Virus record (IMG/VR): IMGVR_UViG_3300035182_002389 | Location: 62,001 to 126,000 of that record | DNA from: a virus | DNA: 64,000 nucleotides | Strand: one strand, 5' to 3' | Shown here: piece after piece, positions 63,352-64,000 of the stretch | How the letters are laid out: each line of letters begins with the position of its first letter | Position numbering within the stretch: the stretch's first letter is position 1 | Position numbers and translations under genes: made by a program | Notes under the pieces: model-generated | What the model was told of the DNA's origin: nothing | Seen by the model: the letters and a program-made list of their open reading frames with translations, nothing else | Databases searched by the model: none

Positions 63352-63633
63352 TCAGTCGTCTTCATCGACGGAAATCCACCATCCCTCGGCGTGCTTGAAG
63401 CCCGCAGGGACGTGCCAGACGTAGAGCGGGTCGCCTTTGCGCGATCGCCCCGTCGTCAAAGAGGGGCGAACCGAGACGACGTAGTACGTGCGCGTCGGAT
63501 CTTTGCCGGCGACGCTCTTCGCGAGCGCTGCGAGCAGGCGCTCTTCGTTGCCTGCGCCAACCTCATGCGGACCGTCCACGATGGTCGAGTTCTTTACGCC
63601 GTGGACGACGACCGCGAGGGCTCTTTTCGACAT
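63352..63633 (-). CDS. Hypothetical protein
   Basis: 93 residues. Alpha/beta: MSKRALAVVVHGVKNSTIVDGPHEVG, TYYVVSVRPSL, WWISVDEDD. TAAAAT, six bases, ATG, among the clearest leaderless starts in the window. Function unknown. Confidence 0.5.
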   Translation of the reverse strand: MSKRALAVVVHGVKNSTIVDGPHEVGAGNEERLLAALAKSVAGKDPTRTYYVVSVRPSLTTGRSRKGDPLYVWHVPAGFKHAEGWWISVDEDD

Positions 63634-63651
63634 GGGCGTATTTTACTTTGA

Positions 63652-63756
63652 GACGAGACAAGAGCGAGACTCAGACGAAAAGAACGACCTTCGGTCGAGC
63701 ACGGGCTTCGCCCGAGGACGCGCCTGCGGCACGAGGACGCGCCTTCGGCGCGAGGA
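63652..63756. repeat. Repeat family C, copy 3
   Basis: GAGACGAGACAAGAGCGAGAC lead, GACGAAAAGAACGACC, then TTCGGTCG, GGGCTTCGCCC, GCGCCTGCGGC and GCGCCTTCGGCGC hairpins. Adjoins the end of the last gene. Confidence 0.85.
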
Positions 63757-64000
63757 TTAGCTTAGCCAGTTCTGCACGGCCTGAAAGAGCCGAGGGGCCT
63801 TCCTCTGCATCGCGGAAGGGTCGAGCGCCCACCACGCGGCGGCATCCATCGCGCCCTCGAAGTTGCCCGCGAGCGCGTGGTAGGCCGTGATGGGCCGGTT
63901 CATCGACCCAAGGACTGCAATGACCTCTCGACCCGCCTCGGGGTTCAACGAGAAGGCGGCGTGGGCAGCTTCGTGCGCTGCGACCTTGCTGCCGCCGTGC
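63757..64000 (-). CDS. Zinc metallopeptidase-like protein, partial
   Basis: Enters from the right edge of the window and ends with TAA at 63757-63759. The visible 80 residues begin HGGSKVAAHEAAHAAFSLNPEAG, containing an HEAAH (HExxH) zinc site close to the window edge; helices follow (DAAAWWALDPSAMQRKAPRLFQAVQNWL). The start and the third zinc ligand are not visible. A second zincin next to that at 38257. Confidence 0.5.
   Translation of the reverse strand, partial: HGGSKVAAHEAAHAAFSLNPEAGREVIAVLGSMNRPITAYHALAGNFEGAMDAAAWWALDPSAMQRKAPRLFQAVQNWLS

Noticed and set aside
1-64000. tRNA, rRNA, riboswitch or integrase
   Set aside because: No cloverleaf-like sequence, rRNA segment or recombinase motif was recognised by eye on either strand; a tRNA scan and profile search were not possible.

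Overview
This window looks like part of a large, high-GC, phage-like element. It could be a jumbo phage or a phage-derived plasmid of a high-GC bacterium; I cannot name the host. The evidence is dense packing of small genes with ATGA/GTGA start-stop overlaps, phage-type DNA metabolism genes (SSB, compact UvrD-type helicase, SMC/RecF-like ATPase, 5'-3' exonuclease, DpdA-like base-modification transglycosylase, Dam-type methylase fragment), beta-helix spike or fibre-like proteins, and many small effector-type enzymes. No terminase, portal, major capsid, tape-measure, integrase, rRNA or tRNA gene was recognised, so 'virus' is an inference.

Layout. (1) 1-4.5 kb, plus strand: end of an adenine methylase, a membrane protein, a winged-helix-like protein, a VWA protein and a histone-H1-like basic protein. 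(2) 4.5-18.8 kb, almost all plus strand: DNA metabolism mixed with about 25 small, often Cys-rich proteins in start-stop-overlapping chains. Three promoters of TTGACA-17 bp type drive it, and it ends with a GNAT and a DpdA-like gene. (3) 18.8-29.8 kb, minus strand: a ParB-like protein, two membrane-anchored proteins (one with a glutaredoxin domain), two pairs of paralogous spike-like proteins and a 905-residue Gly-rich fibre-like protein. (4) 29.8-64 kb, a mosaic of short units on both strands: phospholipase D, a CDP-alcohol phosphatidyltransferase, M23 peptidase, esterase, lectin, glycoside-hydrolase-like protein, Zn-metallopeptidases, ParB-like, ADP-ribosyltransferase-like, papain-like and GNAT-like proteins, a Gp49/HigB-like toxin domain, and many proteins consisting of one N-terminal membrane anchor plus a Pro/Ala-rich linker and a domain.

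Three themes stand out. First, expression: about 30 genes start 6-10 nt after an extended -10 box (TGnTAnnnT), which predicts leaderless mRNAs. About 20 copies of a 15-bp palindrome (consensus GACTTGTCGCAAGTC) sit beside these starts, almost all between 20 and 61 kb. Second, a membrane theme: a complete CDP-alcohol phosphatidyltransferase signature, a phospholipase D and roughly eleven anchor-plus-domain proteins fit a lipid-containing virion or remodelling of host membrane. Third, a dispersed set of stand-alone domains of the kind found in phage and plasmid polyvalent proteins. Three families of short GC-rich repeats (A, B, C) have spread through the element. One A copy is flanked by a 17-bp duplication, and one B copy lies in frame inside the exonuclease gene. 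No stretch longer than 300 bp is without a gene; the longer gaps are repeat or promoter regions listed below.
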